Shown here: positions 5,061 to 6,695 of the stretch, piece by piece
How the letters are laid out: every line of letters begins with the position of its first letter
Numbering within the stretch: position 1 is the stretch's first letter
Assembly: GCA_030667205.1 (NCBI GenBank)
Contig: DAOUWH010000088.1
Location: 1 to 6,695, forward strand
Length of the DNA stretch: 6,695 nt
From: Nitrospirota bacterium
GTDB taxonomy: Bacteria; Nitrospirota; Thermodesulfovibrionia; Thermodesulfovibrionales; JdFR-86
Direction of reading: 5' to 3'
Notes under the pieces: generated by a model
What the model saw: only the letters and a program-made list of their open reading frames with translations
What the model was told of the DNA's origin: nothing
Database searches by the model: none
Position numbers and translations under genes: made by a program

Positions 5061-5336
5061 TTAATACGGGACTATAACGTCGTAATCCGCAAGGGCCTTG
5101 CCCATATCCTCCAGGCTCATCTGGTCGAAGGGGTCGTCGGGGTTCTTGGTGAATATTTTCCCGTCCATGTCTTTAAGGGTCTCGGTATTGAGCTCGACGT
5201 CATCGGTAATCTCGACCTTGTCGCCCACGACAAAAGCGTTGACTTCGTCGTCGGCAAGAGTAAGGCCGACGGCCATCCTGAATGCCTCGCTCTGGCGGTC
5301 CCTTACAAGTATTGCTATCTTTTTCGCATCGCCCAT
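5061..5336 (-). CDS. Small DsrE-like protein without cysteine
   Basis: A 91-residue acidic soluble protein. The start KKIAILVRDRQSEAFRMAVG followed by LTLADDEVNAFVVGD is the beta-alpha-beta opening of the DsrE/DsrF/TusD-like fold (a short hydrophobic strand, a helix with many small residues, then a second strand). The C-terminal ADYDVIVPY fits a final edge strand. DsrE-fold proteins often carry persulfide sulfur on a cysteine, but this one has no cysteine at all, so it cannot relay sulfur directly and may be a structural or binding relative. The ATG at 5334-5336 has an ideal AAGGAGG 5 nt upstream. A TTGACA promoter and a hairpin leader precede it. The family call rests on pattern memory and is moderate; the reading frame itself is secure. 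Confidence 0.8.
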   Translation of the reverse strand: MGDAKKIAILVRDRQSEAFRMAVGLTLADDEVNAFVVGDKVEITDDVELNTETLKDMDGKIFTKNPDDPFDQMSLEDMGKALADYDVIVPY

Positions 5337-5383
5337 AATTGCCTCCTTTTAGATTAAAAATCAAGCCCGTAGCGCCTCTTGCA

Positions 5384-5407
5384 CCTGACCGGCTGAAAAC
5401 CGGCAGG
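5384..5407 (-). other. Hairpin in the leader of the DsrE-like gene
   Basis: CCTG (5384-5387) and CCGG (5389-5392) pair with CCGG (5400-5403) and CAGG (5404-5407), leaving a 7-nt loop and one bulged base. CTTGC (5378-5382) and GCAAG (5418-5422) could close it further. It occupies the first part of a leader of about 80 nt and may stabilise the transcript. No known riboswitch is recognised. Confidence 0.35.
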
Positions 5408-5424
5408 CCCCCACTCCGCAAGTT

Positions 5425-5453
5425 AATTTACTATCTTTACCGTTTATTGTCAA
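5425..5453 (-). promoter_or_regulatory. Promoter of the DsrE-like gene
   Basis: On the minus strand a consensus TTGACA (5448-5453) is separated by 17 nt from TAAATT (5425-5430). The predicted start near 5418 gives a leader of about 80 nt before the ATG at 5336. Confidence 0.65.
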
Positions 5454-5465
5454 CCTTTTTCGGAA

Positions 5466-5481
5466 GGCTCCCGGGAGAGCC
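5466..5481 (-). terminator. GC-rich hairpin between the DedA-like and DsrE-like genes
   Basis: GGCTC (5466-5470) pairs with GAGCC (5477-5481). The 75-nt gap 5454-5528 is otherwise GC-rich, with more partial dyads around GGCCGGG. No U-run follows on the minus strand, so this is only a weak candidate for ending the DedA-like transcript, and it lies just ahead of the next promoter. Confidence 0.25.
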
Positions 5482-5528
5482 CACGGGGTTTGCCGGGCCG
5501 GGCTGCTTCCTGAGCGGCCGGGTGTCCC

Positions 5529-6116
5529 TCAGATGATGTATTTAAGGAGCACGAATCCCCCGATAAGCAATATCACGAAAATGATGCAGAGGGTGTTGAA
5601 GTACCTGTCAATAAACGACTTTATCGGTGGTCCGAACTTCCAGATCAGCCCGGCCACCATGAAGAACCTGAAGCTCCTCCCGATTATCGAGGCCACCATG
5701 AACGACCCGAATTCGAACCTGAAGAACCCCGATGATATCGTGAAGACCTTGTACGGGATCGGCGTTATGGCTGCCACGAGCACCCCCCAGAAACCGTACT
5801 GGGTATACAGGGACTCTACCCTGGCCATTACTGCCTGCCCGTGATAGAAATCGATTATCGGTTTCCCGACCGCCTCATACCCGAAGTAGCCAATGCCATA
5901 TCCGGCAATACCTCCCAGAACAGAACCCACAGCGCATATAAGCGCAAAGCGGAAGGCCCTCCTGGGGACCCCAAGCGCCAGTGCTATCAGCAGGACGTCC
6001 GGCGGCACGGGGAAGAAGGAGGACTCAGCCACGGCGAGCACAAACAGCGCCGGAGTGCCGTAGGGGGTGTTGGCCCAGTGCAGGACCCAGTCGTATAGGC
6101 GTTTAAGGAGTCTCAA
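5529..6116 (-). CDS. DedA family membrane protein, YqaA-like (VTT domain)
   Basis: A 195-residue inner-membrane protein of the DedA/VTT superfamily. The N-terminal LYDWVLHWA (7-15) and AESSFFPVPPDVLLI (30-44) match the YqaA branch, with acidic E31 and D40 flanking a re-entrant PxPP loop. A glycine-rich helix (GSVLGGIAGYGIGYFGYE, 64-81) follows, then TPIPYKVFTISSGFF (118-132), the second conserved re-entrant loop with its basic residue K123. A final hydrophobic helix ends LLKYII. Members are linked to membrane homeostasis and lipid-carrier flipping; the substrate here is unknown. The start is TTG at 6114-6116, chosen because the family N-terminus begins there and no ATG or GTG is available. 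There is no Shine-Dalgarno sequence and the promoter leaves almost no leader. It stands alone, with a short intergenic gap to the rRNA operon behind it. Confidence 0.9.
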   Translation of the reverse strand: MRLLKRLYDWVLHWANTPYGTPALFVLAVAESSFFPVPPDVLLIALALGVPRRAFRFALICAVGSVLGGIAGYGIGYFGYEAVGKPIIDFYHGQAVMARVESLYTQYGFWGVLVAAITPIPYKVFTISSGFFRFEFGSFMVASIIGRSFRFFMVAGLIWKFGPPIKSFIDRYFNTLCIIFVILLIGGFVLLKYII

Positions 6117-6124
6117 GGTTTTCT

Positions 6125-6152
6125 ATTATAAACGAAATATGCGTCGTTTCAG
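6125..6152 (-). promoter_or_regulatory. Promoter of the DedA-like gene
   Basis: On the minus strand a perfect TATAAT (6125-6130) is preceded at 16 nt by CTGAAA (6147-6152, four of six consensus bases). The predicted start is only 1-3 nt before the TTG at 6116, implying a leaderless or nearly leaderless message. Confidence 0.45.
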
Positions 6153-6157
6153 CACAT

Positions 6158-6305
6158 TAGAGTCGGTGTGCGAGGCATGAGCGGGGACATAGTCCTTTTT
6201 TACATCAGATATCGTAACCGTGTTACCAATTTCAGTGAAAAGGGGCAGTGCCACCCTCGGAGGGCGACAGCCCGAGAATGAGCAATGCTTTGTACTCCGA
6301 CTCTA
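6158..6305 (+). ncRNA. Structured dispersed element, copy 2
   Basis: A closing stem joins 6158-6178 to 6285-6305: 17 Watson-Crick pairs, 3 G-U pairs and one T-T mismatch. The G-U pairs exist only in a plus-strand RNA; they would be A-C mismatches on the other strand. The left arm ends GGCATGAGCGG (6174-6184), matching GGC(G)ATGAACGG of copy 1. The identical 25-nt core follows at 6255-6279, then GAGCAATGC. The interior differs from copy 1: CCTTTT (6194-6199) can pair with AAAAGG (6238-6243), and GTAAC/GTTAC (6214-6218, 6222-6226) forms a small hairpin. Its right end lies about 40 nt beyond the 5S rRNA 3' end. The variable arms with conserved core indicate a structured RNA family or a mobile RNA-bearing element; the family is not identified. 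Confidence 0.45.
6255..6279 (+). repeat. 25-nt dispersed repeat core, copy 2
   Basis: Identical to 156-180 over 25 nt and in the same orientation, about 6.1 kb away. As in copy 1, it lies immediately left of the right arm of the closing stem. Confidence 0.9.
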
Positions 6306-6344
6306 TGAATGAAATTATTATCGAAGGCGAAAAAGGGCAAAAAA

Positions 6345-6463
<119 letters not shown>

Positions 6464-6505
6464 CCTTTACAAAAAAATCAGTTCCATGAAAACAGAGGAA
6501 ATTAT

Positions 6506-6695
6506 GGGTCAAGCCGCACGGTCTATTAGTACTGGTAAGCTGGGCATTACTGCTTTACACTTCCAGCCTATCAACGTGGTAGTCTACCACGGACCTTCAG
6601 GAACCATACGGTTCGGGAAATCTAATCTTGGGGTGGGCTTCACGCTTAGATGCTTTCAGCGTTTATCCCGACCGAACGTAGCTACCCAGCAATGC
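6506..6695 (-). rRNA. rrl: 23S ribosomal RNA, 3' end (partial)
   Basis: The minus strand reads the 23S 3' terminal region, including GCTGAAAGCATCTAAGCGTG, GGGATAAACGC and the terminal CCAGTACTAATAGACCGTGC followed by GGCTTGACCC. The 3' boundary is placed by analogy with the E. coli end and may be off by a few bases. The gene runs out of the right edge; 16S should lie further right. The 42-nt spacer to 5S holds nothing recognisable. Confidence 0.97.

Noticed and set aside
5381..5422. tRNA-like anticodon loop CTGAAAA between CCGG arms (plus strand), or TTTTCAG on the minus strand
   Set aside because: There is no D arm, no T arm with GGTTCGA-type loop and no 7-bp acceptor stem. It is a leader hairpin with a coincidental 7-nt loop.
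6183..6254. IS200/REP-type transposon remnant (GGACATAGTCCTTTT facing AAAAGGGGCAGTGCC)
   Set aside because: The inverted similarity is only partial, no transposase is present, and the segment is equally explained as the inner stem of the structured element.

Overview
The window appears to come from a bacterial chromosome, probably a Gram-negative one. The signs are a secreted c-type haem protein, an FtsX/MacB-type ABC exporter and a DedA-family membrane protein. GC content is moderate to high, TTG starts are frequent, and an Asp/Glu-rich DsrE-like protein is present. Together these fit the Nitrospirota or Desulfobacterota (anaerobic, respiratory lineages). That placement is a low-confidence inference; the partial 23S and complete 5S rRNA genes at the right edge would settle it. 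Every gene I can support lies on the minus strand, so transcription runs right to left.

Reading in the direction of transcription: the right edge holds the 3' end of a 23S rRNA gene (6506-6695) and a 5S rRNA gene (about 6345-6463), the tail of an rRNA operon. Directly behind it is a structured element of about 148 nt (6158-6305). Next come a DedA/YqaA-like membrane protein (5529-6116), a small DsrE-like protein with its own strong promoter and a hairpin-containing leader (5061-5336), and a secreted beta-propeller-like protein with one C-terminal haem c site (3666-4787), which ends at a bidirectional terminator (3596-3638). A promoter embedded in that terminator can drive a tight cassette: FtsX-like permease (2381-3568), LolD/MacB-type ATPase (1695-2375) and a DUF4418-like four-helix membrane protein (1294-1698), possibly followed by a family 2 glycosyltransferase (519-1223). 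The left end holds a very small cysteine-rich zinc-ribbon gene interrupted by an in-frame TAG (246-401), a second copy of the structured element (88-203), and a promoter firing off the left edge (14-42).

The ABC cassette is the clearest functional unit: ATPase and permease form a MacB/LolCDE-type machine, and the DUF4418-like protein is translationally coupled to the ATPase. All three of its genes begin with TTG. The haem protein is probably periplasmic, and its partner is unknown.

The strongest candidate for something undescribed is the pair of elements at 88-203 and 6158-6305. They share an identical 25-nt core and short conserved edge motifs. Their long closing stems have unrelated sequences, yet each is self-complementary. 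That is a covariation pattern expected of a dispersed structured RNA, and not of ordinary transposon ends.
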